Assembly (NCBI GenBank): GCA_029204225.1
Contig: MU831955.1
Location: 30,764 to 94,763 of the forward strand
Direction of reading: 5' to 3'
DNA: 64,000 bases
Source of the DNA: Diphasiastrum complanatum
Lineage: Eukaryota > Streptophyta > Lycopodiopsida > Lycopodiales > Lycopodiaceae
In this document: in pieces, positions 24,701 to 37,500 of the stretch
Layout of the letters: each line of letters opens with the position of its first letter
How positions within the stretch are numbered: position 1 is the stretch's first letter
Notes under the pieces: generated by a model
The model's input: only the letters and a program-made list of their open reading frames with translations
What the model was told of the DNA's origin: nothing
The model's database searches: none
Program-made: the position numbers and the translations under genes

Positions 24701-27700
24701 GTTTGGCTACGTAATCAGATTGAACATGATTTCTATCACTGTTTGAGATTGATAGGCATAGTGATGTTCTTCCACAGAAACAAGACTCTACTAGTCGATA
24801 GAGTAATTGTCTTCTTGTTCTGTAATTTAGCACCAAATTTTCATACTTAAGTCACTGATAGTTATTCCTATCACCTAGACTAATCTTCCATATGGATTCC
24901 CAAGGGAAAGCCTGTCACATTCCTTGACTACAATTTGTAAAGGTAAGCAATTTCCTCATAAGTAAGCAATTACTTAAAGAAAATGTATGTGAGATCCACA
25001 CAATCTTAAGTATGTGCTGGAGTAAAGATATTTAGAGTTCAAATAACAGATCTAAGTCCTTGAATCTCCCAATTGATCAAGGATTATTCATTATCTTACG
25101 AATCCTCACATTTTCTTATAATCTTCTAATGTCCATTAAGTATGCATTTATGATTCTTCAATTGTATGTTCAAAATTTTATGATTCGTCAATCATAATTT
25201 ATAGAATTCCAAAATCATAATCATTAAAAGATACTGAAGTATATATACAACATACTATCAAGAAATATAAGAAACATTCTAAAATCTTTTCCACAAGAAA
25301 AATTACTGGATTCGAAAAATATTCTTCCAACCTGATTCTTAACCAGATTATGAGTTCTCAATTCTACAATCAACCAAGGAATTAAAGACCATTATAATAT
25401 CTGTCTTTAATAAATATAAACTCTATACATGAATTGTGATCGCCAGTTGGCTGGTAATGAGTTGGCATCCATCCGGTCCTTGTCATTGATTGTTGATAAT
25501 TCGTCGCTCGAATGGGAGACGACTCAAAAATCTTCATTTTCGTGTTCGTCTGATGCTCCCTCTGTCACTGGCGGCACCTAAAACAACATCTAGAGATTAC
25601 AGAGTTCTACTGAATTCCAATTGAAGTCAGTGGTTATCCTTGATATTAGTTAGACTCTGTCATCCAATATGAGCTCACTTGGATTCAGTCAATAACCTAG
25701 GATATCTCTCATTTAAGAAATATTCTATAAGAATCTTCTACATTCTATGCACCAACTCTTATAGATGAATCCTGATGACTCACAAATCATGTGTCTTATA
25801 AGCAATATAGATCCAAATAAATAGTTCTTGGTGAATTCTCTTCACATTGCTTATTCAACCCATTAACTTTTAAACAGGAGCAATTTAATTACTCAAGTCA
25901 ATTGTAAATGATTCAGAACTCTCAAATGTCTAGGTGCAGAATTCTTAGTATAACACCACATTTGGATCCTCTTCTAAATCATCACTAAGTCAATGAATTA
26001 TTCTTTCGACAAAAAGAGACATTAACCTGCAAGTAATTATTCCACACATTACTTGTTCACATGTCTATGCACACTGACAAGTTTAAGTACACGATATAAA
26101 CTCAGTACATAGGAAACACATAGCAGATCACAAGATTAAGATGTACATAAGCGACATATCCAACTATGTTCCTATACATAAACATAGGCTATAAAGTGGC
26201 AAATATCCATAATCCGCATATGTTACTCACATAACTCACTGAGAATCTTGCAACTCAGCTACAAACAAGCTCTATTCCTCATGAGTAGTTCCACATCACA
26301 AGTTTTCTAACCATCTAATGCTTATTAACAAAATTTCTTCAATCAATCAGCCTACTTCAGATCTTAGCGTACAACCAAAGATTAGGCTAACTTATACAGC
26401 CATCTTTGGACATTAAGTTAAGATTAAAGCTTTATTCCTCTGATCCAATCCATAACAAAATGGTACTTGCCAACAATCAGTGAACCTTAATCTAATCTTT
26501 ACCACTACTTCCCATATTCATGAATATCTCACAGCTCAACATCCCCAAAACTCCTCTAGTTCCAGATTATTTAAAATAATCACTTAGAGAGTTCCTCTAT
26601 TTCAACTGGATAATTCTACCTTTGCACACATATTGGATTTTTTTTTCAAAAATCTATGCAATTGACTGATTCGTCGAAAGTCTTTTCTCCCCTTTATAAA
26701 AGAAATTCCATAATTTCAATTAAAAAGTCCCCAGGAGACAACGTGTAAGATATCAAAAATTTGAAAAAGTCAGTAGTATATATCAAATACTATTACAAAC
26801 CGGACTTTTTCCTCAAAATCATAGAATATCTTATCTCGAGTGATAGAAGCTTACATCTCAACAATCAATTATCATATAGAGATAAACATTTGGGTTCAGG
26901 AAGTCTAAATTTCACTTAATCAATTGAAAACATCAATAGATTCGGAGCTATATTCACCCTTGTATGGAAGTACAATTTCATATAATTATAATCAGTCCTT
27001 CAGAACATAGTTCTACACTGGAAGGAATTATATGGATCTCAATCCAATTGTCTTGTATTTAAGAAATTCCTAAAAAGTAGAGATTTAAAATAATAGAGAA
27101 ATAAATTTAAGGGCTTCAAGATTTTGTAATTAATGAGATACCATCTAGGGATTGATCTATATCTCATAAACTCTCAAAATACCCTAAGCAAAAACCAATG
27201 GACTCTGTTAGTTCACCATTATAGCAATCACTAACCATCGGTCTACAGATCATCCTTACCCAAGAAATTCCCTTTGGAATCACTGATGTCCCATACCACC
27301 AGCTTTTCCTCCAAGAATCCTCTACATCTAGATATGTTTTGTCCAAAAAGTCAAAAAGACTATTTGGCTACCCTATACCCAACTATAGGATCAGAATCAC
27401 AACCAACTCCAGGAGATACATTTAACCATTGAAATCTCTCATGCCCCTTAAGTGTTACTCAAGGAATACCACTCCGCATTGTACCCCCGACATGGACAAG
27501 GCAAAATATATCGTTCAAGCATAGTCAAAATGCACATGTATTCTCTAACCCAAAAGGAACATAGATCTCAACAAAATTGAATACCATACTATCCTAGATA
27601 TCCAATATCTATTTTAGAATCGGTAAAAAGAACTTAACACTTTTAACATGTTAGAAATCTCTTGGTTGTTACAGTCATTATAAAGAAATACTCTATAATA

Positions 27701-28460
27701 GGAAAGAATCCAAATTACTAGATTCATTGATGGAACACCTTCCATCTGCTTTACTTTGCAATATCCAAATCTAATTGCAAAACAGAGATGGTTCCATAAA
27801 TGGATTATCAGACTTGCCACTCACTTTTCTCTTAGAATCCTCAATTTCTCGAAATTCTAATTAACACTAGGGAAAATAAATCCAAATTCCTAGAGGCAGT
27901 CTTCTTAAATAATTCCCAATTGTTATTCTCACTTGCAATCCATTATACTTCAAGAATTGAAAGTAAATGAAATAACTGGATCACTGAACAACCCAACACC
28001 TACTTCTCAAACTTCCACTCTTTCTCCAACTCTTCCAAAAATGGTTCAGATTAACAAAGCCCCAAATTTGTACTAGGAAAAAGTTCAATTTGGTATCAGT
28101 AATACTTTAACTACTAATCAACCTGATAGTTTTGACTGTCCAATCATTAAGTGCCGCATTTAATTCCTGACAAATCCCCTTATGGATCAGCATAACAACT
28201 ATTCCAACTAGATTTACATTATTTTTGGTCTTTATTGATCCCAAAAACAAGAAATGCTCTCATTAGTTGACAGATTCCAAAATCTTTAACTAAAAGTGAA
28301 AGGAACTGTGACCTTAAAACTGACTGATTTCAACACAATAAGATCATTCACTTTACAAGCGATTTATATTTGATCAATAACCAAAGAATTTGAACAAATC
28401 CTAAACATCCATGGTTAATTCAACTTTTTACGTAACTGGGATTTTCAAATTCTGCTCGAT
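24701..28460. other. Long AT-rich region, no gene recognised
   Basis: No frame longer than about 70 codons and no domain signature on either strand. It could be the non-coding interior of a large retrotransposon derivative linked to the primer site at 30.5 kb, but I find no second LTR to prove this. Confidence 0.5.
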
Positions 28461-28583
28461 ATGGACCTAAACTATGAAAATCGATCTAAAGCATCGACTT
28501 AGCAATTTCACAGTTACCATCACATTTTGAAAGAATTGCTTTGGCTAGGGTCTCTGGTTCTTCTGATGAAGTCCAGAATGATT

Positions 28584-28655
28584 AAGGTGTATACCTCTCG
28601 GGATATATATGATACTGTGAAGTGGCAAGAAGCTATGGAAAGCCAGTACAACTCA
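28584..28655 (+). mobile_element. Ty1/copia RT-start fragment, plus orientation
   Basis: The frame IYDTVKWQEAMESQYNSLL matches the conserved copia stretch before the RT domain (..W..AM..E..SL). Only about 20 residues are left. Confidence 0.7.
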
Positions 28656-28769
28656 CTTTTGTTTACCCTTACTAATTTCTATTTCTACATAATCAGCCTT
28701 ATCTACCATCGCCACTGTTTGGAACCCACCGAGACCACCACTGTAATAAGTGCACTACATGAGGAAGAT

Positions 28770-28985
28770 TTGGGAGACCTTTAGTAGGACAACTGTTCTG
28801 AATATAGGTTGTTGTTGAAGCAGCTTCAGCCCAGAAGGACTTCGAAAGTGTTGCATGTGATAACATGCACTTTGTCGATTCAACTAAGGTTTTGTTCTTT
28901 CTCTCAACAAGACCATTTGATTGAGGCGAATAGGAGGTAATGTATTTCGAAATTTGTTCAAAATGGACCAACTGTGAAAATCGAT
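28770..28985 (-). mobile_element. Ty1/copia integrase fragment, minus orientation
   Basis: The frame ITSYSPQSNGLVERKNKTLV followed by SFWAEAASTTTYIQN and PTKGL is the end of the copia integrase core. Sequence before and after is not copia-like. It lies head-to-head with the RT-start scrap about 110 bp away. Confidence 0.88.
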
Positions 28986-29030
28986 TAAGAAGATCGATCT
29001 ATCAAATTCACAGGCACTGTCACATATTGA

Positions 29031-30497
29031 GATCATTCCAAAACATCCTGCATGCAACAAGCTAGCCATGCACTGACTTTTTTGAAAAAACGAAAAGAAA
29101 AAAATTCCCGTAAATAGCCTAGCCACTAGGAAATCTACTTTTTGTTCTAGAATTACCAAAAATAGCTTCATGCAAGAAATCTTTTGATCAATCAACTGAT
29201 TACACATGCAACATGCTTCCAAGCATGCATACAAGTCTATCCATACATTTTCATCAACAGACGAGTAGTACACTGACTTATAGACATGCATGCATCAGAA
29301 CATTTCCAAAATTTTGCGAATTTTGCCATAACTTTCTCTACAGGACACCAAATTGGTCGGTGTAAAGCACAATATGGAGGGAGAGTGGGTCTACAAGGCA
29401 CTTGCCACATCACCCTACCACCTAGGCTTCACATGTGCAAGAAGTAAATGACAGAACGTCAGGTAGGAGGGCACACTTTTCCAAGGTAGTATCATCAAAA
29501 ATTCATCTCCAGCCCAATTGGCATCAAGCCCTCTACTAAGGTTCATTAGAGAGGCATAGAATCTTCTAACAGGTCCAGCAAGCAATCATAAGCTTAGATC
29601 ATGCAAAAAATGCATTTTTGGCCCCCGTCAACAAGCAAAAACTCAACATGATGATGTCTAATGCTCACCCATCCAGATTGGATGTATGATGGCTCAAAAC
29701 AAAGGCAAACCATCATATCTTTAAGCTTGTAATGAGAACCAATAGGTTCATAACCCCATTAGATAGGTCTTCATGCCCGAAAAACCCCAAAAATACACTA
29801 TTTTTTGATGTTTTGAGCCTCCTAATGGTGTCCAATCCTAATCCAATTTCATGAAAGCCTCATGACAGCTTCATTACACCTTTGAAAGTGTGCATGTAAA
29901 ATATTGGCTATGATTTTTGAGAATTACCACAAAATTAATCCAAAAACCATCAAAAGACCATGTTTTTTTGACCAATTTTGACCAAAATTTGTGGGTCAAA
30001 TCCACAAATAAGTGCAATCAGATCCAAATCCTTGTAAATACATTACATGCAAATACTATAAGTTTCAATTTCAGTCAAATATGGATTCTATAGCCCATTT
30101 CTAGTCCAAAAACCCCAATTTTTGGTCCAAAATCACTATGTAAGCATCCTTTTGACTAATCACTCAACATGCAATCATTAGATCCAATCATTAATGACTG
30201 TAAAACAGCAAGTACAATTTGAAAAACGTACTACATCAGTAGCTATGACCAATTAAAAAACAAAAAACATGAATTCTAGGTGAAAAATTCACTAAAACCA
30301 TCAAAAATTCATTGATTTCCATCAAAATCTATGGAGAAAATCCATAATTATGATCTTTAGGCTGAAAGTACACCAAATTCAAAGAAGCCACCCACTTGGA
30401 GATCAATTCCACCACCTAGAAGTAACATGCAAGGAGAATCCACCAAAAACTGAGAAAAACAAGAAGTAGCTCCACCTTCTGATTGATGCAAATCATT
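29031..30497. other. Apparent non-coding leader/interior next to a primer site
   Basis: No gag-like frame is visible where one would be expected on the minus strand below the primer site at 30,498-30,509. Only short frames are present. This favours a non-coding LTR derivative, or a decayed element. Confidence 0.4.
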
Positions 30498-30509
30498 GTT
30501 CTGATACCA
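30498..30509 (-). other. tRNA-iMet-type primer binding site
   Basis: The minus strand reads TGGTATCAGAAC, one mismatch from the plant LTR-retrotransposon consensus TGGTATCAGAGC. It is separated by one base from the LTR end CTTACA. Confidence 0.8.
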
Positions 30510-30510
30510 C

Positions 30511-30859
30511 TGTAAGAATTGCCTTGTGAAGATCGGACTAGATCCTGCTGCAAACAACCAAAAGGACACTTGTGGGGCAAAACCACCCAATCAACAGGAA
30601 ATGGCTAGTCAATACCCTAACCACTTCACCCCCATGGTGAAGAGGAGAGGAAACCTAGCTCAAGAATCTTAAATTCCAATAGGGAGATGGGCAGCTTTCC
30701 ATGGTATCCAAGAGGAGAGAATATTCCCCTTAAGATCCCCATGCAGCTTATAATAAGCTATTGACCTCCTATTGCATTATAGCAGTCAGACACCATGCAA
30801 GTGCTCTTATGTCCAATTATAGGTCTGGGCCCTCATATGATTATTAATTATCTTTACAG
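30511..30859 (-). mobile_element. 5' LTR (349 bp) of an LTR retrotransposon
   Basis: On the minus strand it starts TGTAAAGATAATTA at 30,859 and ends GGCAATTCTTACA at 30,511, next to the primer site. The ends form a short imperfect inverted repeat (TGTAA-AGA / TCT-TACA). The outer boundary is inferred from that repeat. A partner LTR was not found in the window. Confidence 0.6.
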
Positions 30860-30966
30860 GCCAAGCCCGGAATGACGAGGCATAACCAATAACCATATAC
30901 ACTGGAATGACCGGCTATCCACGTCGGTAAGTATTCCGATCTTTTATACAGGACATGGACGTAACA

Positions 30967-31217
30967 ACTATTGTGCCTTACCATGATAAGAGAATACTTC
31001 ATATCGTGGATGTGATGCATTGGTACTATTTCTACTAAATCATGCTCTCTGATTGATGGTGGCTTTCTACACCCTTAGAGATGTGATCATGAGAGAGTAT
31101 ATCTTCTCTACTATAGTAGAAAATTTAGGCTGAAATAGATCTATATCTATTGATATTTGGCTCATCTCTAGAGTTCATATCTTACATGGCATTGATAGTC
31201 TACAATGGATCTCTTCC
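30967..31217 (+). repeat. Dispersed repeat block, copy 1
   Basis: From ACTATTGTGCCTTAC to GATCTCTTCC this block matches 43,174-43,428 with few differences (a 10-15 bp indel near AGAAA). Copy 2 lies next to a copia RNase H, so the block may be part of, or carried with, a retroelement. Confidence 0.85.
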
Positions 31218-32523
31218 ACTAGACTCCATGATGTTTACCAAGTATTCACGTGTGTATTTTGGCAAAGCATATGGCCTCCCTAACTTCCATTTTGAGTTCT
31301 TGAGGCTTGTGCACCAATGCACTAAAGTTTCATAGTAGGGTACCCTCCCAAAAGATAATTATTGCTTGTTTTGAGTTGAGGTAGCATATGTGAACCTGAT
31401 AGGAGCCTTCATTGATCCCTAATAAGTGTTTAGAGACTATTTTTTATCATTCTCTAAGGCCATGTGAAGCATAAAAGTCAGCTTCAACATACACATCCTT
31501 GAGAAGTGCATCCATCCCTTATTGAATTTTTGAGCACTTATTCCTTGCATGTGTAGATAATATTAGGGCACACTTTTATGGAGGAAATTTTTTAAGAAAC
31601 TCATATAATTACTACATGGCATAAAACTAAGCTCAACAACATCTTATATACTGCTTCTAGGAATCAACCAAGGTCTTTATCAATACCAGTATCAGATGGC
31701 ATGTATGAATTTCAAAAATCAAGTTTTTTTAACTAGAAAATTGCGTGATACTCCTTACTGATAGCAGTGGATACGAGGGCCTAAAGTTCTTCAAATAAAC
31801 TTGATTTCTAAGTAATTTTTAGCACTTTTTGGCTAATTGCAACTACACATGATCGTATGTATTGGCCTATTGTACTTGCATACTTCTTTCACACATGTGA
31901 CTAATATAGTTATTAGTGATCCTAAAATGACCTCTTTCCAACATGAACATTACCGATTATCCTAAATACAATACAATCTTAGAGGCCTAAGTCCCATGTC
32001 TATGGTTATTCCAAATCCTTAGTAACAGAACATGAGCAAAACAAAATGGATGCTTATGTGATCAACTATGATCACAAAGTGATGGAGTTGGTACCCAAAA
32101 AAAATGAATACAAACTAGTATGCACAAATGACATCAAAAGCTTGAATCAAGTCCCACTAGGCTAGAGCTCCACTTGGGAACCTGAATTTATTTTGATCTA
32201 TGATTTGATGGTCAAACCACCACTTTAGACCTGCACTAGATCCTAGTATCTTCCAAACAAACAAGATAAAATGCATAGCATCCTTTTCCTAAATCTAGCC
32301 ATTGGATGTGTTTGTACATCTTTGAGGTGGCAACCTGCAAATTGTCATATTTCGCTAGTTTTGACACCTAGAAAGTGTATATTTTTGAAGTAATGTATCA
32401 CAACAATATAAAGGCTATTCTTGTGTCCAAGACATTAAAGCTACAATTTATTTTGCATCTTAAATGTCTAGTATACTTGGCTACAACTTTACTTCAAGGT
32501 AAGGCCAAAATTGCCCAGCTAAG
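31218..32523. other. No gene seen
   Basis: AT-rich, with stop codons in all frames at short intervals. Copy 1 of the 30,967 block decays into this stretch. Confidence 0.5.
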
Positions 32524-33649
32524 ACATTAGAGGAGTTACTAATGTTAAAAAGACCCTTTAAGAATTGCCACATAGAGTTCGAATTTACAACTCGAGCAGC
32601 CAAGTAAACTAAAGCTATTTTTTTTTAATTATAAATGCCAAAAAAAGGTAGTATATAGAGATTGTGAGAAGAGACATTGAAAAATTCAAAAATAATAAAA
32701 AGACCTTTAAAGAATTGCCACATAGGCTGCCCGAATTTACAACTCGGGTTGCCAAGTAAACTAAAGCTAAACTTTTTTAAATTATAAATGCCAAAAAAAG
32801 GTAGTATATAGAGATTGTGAGAGGAGACATTGAAAAAGTTAAAAAATGAAGAGGGGGTGGGGCAAATGTTTTTGCAATCAACATCATCAATCGAGGAAAA
32901 AAAAACATTTATTGTGAAAGGAAAAGGAAAGACGGGGGTTTGGGAGAAAATGAGAGGTTTAGTTTTTTTGTTAACTTTATAGAAGGGGAGGGGGGGGGGC
33001 GTTACAAAATACATTCATTTAAAAAAAGGACCCGGGGGTGGGGGTGGGGTATTGTCGGCACCCTTCGCCCCCAAGTTACTAATGTTAAAAAGACCCTTTA
33101 AGAATTGCCACATAGGCTGCCCGAATTTACTGCCCGAATTTATTGCCCGAATTTACAACTCGGGCAACCAAGTAAACTAAAGCTAAAAATTTTTTAATTA
33201 TAAATGCCAAAAAGAGGTGGTATATAGAGATTGTGAGAGGGACATTGAAAAAATTCAAAAATAAAGAGGGGGTGGGGCAAATGTTTTTGCAATCAACATC
33301 GTCAATTGAGGGAAAAAAAACATTATTGTGAGAGTAAAAGGAAAGAGGGGTTTGCGAGAAAATGAGGGGTTTAGTTTTTTAGTTAAGTTTATAGAAGGGA
33401 AGGGGGGGGGGGGGGGGCTATTGTCGGCACCCCAGCCCCGCCCCCCAAAGGATTTTTTTTTTTTTTTTTTCCTCTTTCATTATAGATGTTCATTTAAAAA
33501 AAATTTGCCCGAAATTTTGGGGTAGATTTTTTATGTAATGCAAATGTTCACATGTACTTTTATTATTGGTCTAAAAAAAGCTTCCCAGGTCGAAAAAATA
33601 AAAGGCATCTTTACAAAGGGTCTTTTTTAAATCCAACATTCCTCTAATG
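32524..33649. mobile_element. Inverted-repeat-bounded element with internal tandem repeats (putative MITE-like)
   Basis: The left end CATTAGAGGAGTTACTAATGTTAAAAAGACCC (32,524 on) is mirrored at the right end as CATTAGAGGAATGTT...AAAAAAGACCC on the minus strand (33,649 down), about 45 bp each and imperfect. Inside are three tandem units beginning at about 32,535, 32,691 and 33,074 (GACCCTTTAAGAATTGCCACATAG...CCAAGTAAACTAAAGCTA...GGTAGTATATAGAGATTGTGAGA...), the last two about 370-380 bp. It carries poly-G and T tracts and no coding frame. No clear target duplication is seen. Confidence 0.45.
33117..33172. repeat. Short tandem TGCCCGAATTTA repeat ending in a hairpin
   Basis: TGCCCGAATTTA/TTA occurs three times in a row, and the last copy pairs with CTCGGGCA (stem TGCCCGA/TCGGGCA). 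The equivalent site in the preceding unit (about 32,727) has one copy, so this is a local expansion. Confidence 0.8.
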
Positions 33650-34509
33650 ATGACCAAAATTGTCAAGGTAGAAGTTGACCTGAATTGGCATTTACATAAT
33701 CTTAACATTTTCTCTCAAATCTAAATTAGCCTCTCCAACATGATACATCCTTGCCATAACCAAGATAAGATTTCTCTCATGAAAATTCATTTTCAAGTGT
33801 CATGAAGAGCTTTCTTCCAAACAAACACACCATCCTTTGCATACTTAAAAGAAGATATTTGATCCCAAGGCTTCGTCTTTCTTGATGTAGCTCCTCCTTG
33901 ACTGACTAGTTCTCCAATTACTAGTATTTAGCCTAGCAATCAACATAGCTAAGCTTAAATCCAATGCGGCCAAAGACTTTTCTATGGAGATGAGTGCCCT
34001 TTGATTATGATTCACTTACTCATATAAAGTTTGCAATATGTTTCTGTGAATGTGGAGTTACAACTATCCGACTTATGGATGCAAAGATCACACTTACCTT
34101 TAAAAAAATCAAGAACATGTAGATGAAAAAACCCTCATTATAACAACTATGAAAGATATAAACAACTTTCATTCATATGAAGATGAGATAATGTGTTATA
34201 AGCCAATGAAGAAGTGCTAGAACCACATTCATGCCTAGAGTCAGAATCCCTAAGAGTAGACGAAATACAATGTCCATTCTCCCTAGATGCACTCCTTAGA
34301 TTAGATGATGAAAATGCTGGTGATGTACCATCATAAGCATGCATGATATCAACAATAATCCTTGGACTTCCTCCAAAGGTACTACCTTCTCTAACACGAA
34401 ATCTTGTGGCAGAGAACCCAATTTTTTTAACACCTCGATTTTTTCAAACTCATGTAAATTTTGAATCTTGAATTTAAAGATTAATTTATTAATTTTAAGA
34501 TACTACATT
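33650..34509. other. Unassigned region with coding-like minus-strand pieces
   Basis: On the minus strand a frame from about 34,400 to 34,147 reads FRVREGSTFGGSPRIIVDIM then a Ser-rich tail (ASRENGHCISSTLRDSDSRH). Another piece near 33,900-34,010 reads ALISIEKSLAALDLSLAML. I do not recognise either. They directly precede the broken end of duplication copy B and could be relics of one unknown coding sequence. Confidence 0.3.
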
Positions 34510-37500
34510 TTCTGCTGCTGCAATTTTTTGGCAAATACTAGCTCTAAGTGTCATTCGCTGTGTAAGAGATTGAGCAACTCGTTCATGGGCAAGAGCCCTT
34601 CGTTGTTTTTCTGCCTCAAGGAGAGCCAACCTGTTTAATCTTGCTTGTTGCGCACGGTACTCAACTTTTGACCCCAGTTCCTCTCTCTCTCTTTCTGCTC
34701 GGAGTTGAGCCTCAGTTTTTGCAGCAACTCGCAGCTCATGTAACTTTGCCAAACGCATTTGGTCCTGAGTCAAAAGATCCATCCTGCAACAATGGCTCGT
34801 CAATGAGTATGACAGAGAATGTCAACACTAGGAACATCATACCCAACTCAGACAGAAAACTGACAATAGTTCTTTAGGTTGAACTGTGTTCCTAGATCTA
34901 TAGGTTAAACTTAAGTGTTCCAATTTTCCAGAATCATGCATATACACATAAGGATCACAAGATGACCACAATGGAGAGAATAGGCCATCTCAGGACTATC
35001 AACTGACGCCATATCAGCAATCCATTTCCATCGTTAAGGCATTTTCCAGGTATTGATAAGCTGAAAACATACAGTACTTGGCACCCTATGGCAGCATATA
35101 GCAAAGCTAGACAGCCTCCAATTGGCAACCTCAACTGCGTACCATCTTATATTATTATAGCTTCATGAATTTCATGAAAGGTAGCTTTTTAAAACACACG
35201 AAAAGACCTCAAAAATGTGACAGCAAGTTCAGGCCAAATAAAGTATTCTAATCTGCTACTGAGAAGCAGAAATATGAAACATACATGATCTGCATGGACA
35301 ACATCAGTGTCTTATCATGTTCATGCCACATCGGTGGTAACTAGAAGTGAGCTTTCACCACAATCAACTTCTTACATAGGACAACAAGAAACTTATTTTG
35401 CCCCTTCTTTTTCTCTCGATGTTAATATTCATTGCCATTTAGTCCTTATTTGCTCCTTTCAATAACCATCGGTAGTAACTAGAAGTGAGCTTTCACCACA
35501 ATCAACTTCTTACACAGGACAACAAGAACCTTATTTTGCCCATTCTTTTTCTCTCAATGTTAATATTCATTGCCATTTAGTCCCCTTTGCTCCTTTCAAT
35601 AAACATCTTCACACTTTAATGCTACTTTCAAATTTCATTCTATCATCCAAAACCTTTATCATAATATGATTTCATTGTTGACTTTCTATTTGATTTGATC
35701 AGTTAAAGATGTAACCCTTCACCTTTTCTCCTCTGCTGCAAAGAGTCTAGCTGCAAGTTTTCCTCCAAGATCCTTTCGCAGTGGAGACGATGTGCTAGAT
35801 TTTGGCCTTGCCTTGGCTTTGTTGACTAACCATTCATGAAATTGCTGCACAATCTCACCAACATACAACAATCACTTCGACAGTCAGCAAATTTCATGCA
35901 TAGTCGTGTTTCAGATTAAAGTTGACGAAGCTCCTTTTGCATTGATTATTATCACCAAACAAGAGGTCCATACTGTGTTGGTTATTTTGAATATCTTCAT
36001 CTAATCAAAAGAACCACGGAGAGGGACATGGTGACATCTCATGAAACAGTCAAATATTTCATGTTGATCAGCAAAATTGAAGCCACATAAAGGTGTTCTG
36101 GGGAACTGGCAAAGCTAACTCCTTTGGGATGTCAAGTTAATCCAACATTTTATATATAGAGATAAATCACATAGTTACTCCTTGCTCCTTCAGAAAATCT
36201 CTGTACTTTTAAACTACCACTAATCTATAGATAGTAGCCCACTAGCCTTGCTTAATAATTTACGTCAAACCATTCTACCCAGCTTTCAATGTAAAAAATT
36301 TACATACAAAACCAGACGCTTGTACTGAGCATAAGCAGCTAAATGTGCGTAAGTGAATTTGTCTCTGACATAGAACACAGAGTATGCTTATGGCAACAAT
36401 TTCAACAGCTCAACTGAGAAAAGATGTGAAAGCAGAAACCATGGCATTTGAAATTACCCTGGTTATGAGGTAAGCAGCAGTTCAATGACTCAGAAGCAAG
36501 TTTGTATAGTATGGAGTGAAACAATGCAGTCTTACTGTAACAAGTTGCAGAAAAAATCGAAACTACGCAAAGTGAGTAGCCAGCCTTATGGCTAAACCCA
36601 CCAATCAATAAAGTAGTAAAGGATCTCAAGGCAAATCAGAAAGATAAAACTAACCAGGCAAAAAAGGAAATAAAAGAAACCAAAAGTGGCTAAACTTTTC
36701 ACAAATGTTAAAAGAATAGTGCTCCTATTGTCATCTTTAGCCACCACTGAAGTCAGCTATGATTATTATATCACTTGAAATGACATCCGCTCAGATTGTG
36801 GCTAAAGTCATTTTGTCAGATTCTATAATCATAGTTAATTAGAATGTTGCCACGGACCCCAAACTCCCACAGTAGCAAAGTTACGTTTCTTGAGATCTAA
36901 TGAACAAAAAGAAAAAACTTGAAAACCACCTGTCGTCTTAAGTCTGCCTCCTTTAGCTTCGCCTTTATTTCCTCAAGGCTCGCAGGTGACTTTGTCTTGT
37001 TCTCTGTTGCTCTTTGCAGCCGTTTGATGATACGTTTTGGAACAAGAAAGGTTGACCCAGGGCTTTCTTCATTATCTATCTCAAATGCAACACCTGGACT
37101 GGAACTATGCATTATTTCGCCGGCAGCACTTAGGGGGTCAACTTCAACAGATGTCGCCATATGTCATAGATTTCATTCAACAGCCCTGGTCATATAACCA
37201 CTATCAAGGTATACAAAGCCCATCGATCACTAAATGAAAAGCAAGTCAACAGTAACTGAAGGATAAATTTCCTTCATGCAATTGGGATAAGAAAGCTCCT
37301 ATACAGCTGCCGTCAACACTCAAATTCTAGCTTTTCCCTCTCAAAATGCAAAAGGTCAAAACAGTATTAGCTTCTAGAAGGACTCATTTGGGCCATTACG
37401 TTTTACCTAGGTTGTATCTTATTCACAAAGCATGATTGCCAACAAACAAAACAGTGTTAGCTTCTGAAAGCAATTGCTAGAGCCAATGTGTATTTCCCGG

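Larger units (their letters stand above)
28461..29030. repeat. Direct repeats flanking copia scraps
   Basis: A 70-bp sequence (ATGGACC..AACTRTGAAAATCGAT ... ATTTCACAG...CACTGTCACAT-like) occurs at 28,461-28,530 and again at 28,963-29,030, with moderate divergence. The roughly 430 bp between them hold two copia fragments in opposite orientations. Confidence 0.65.
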
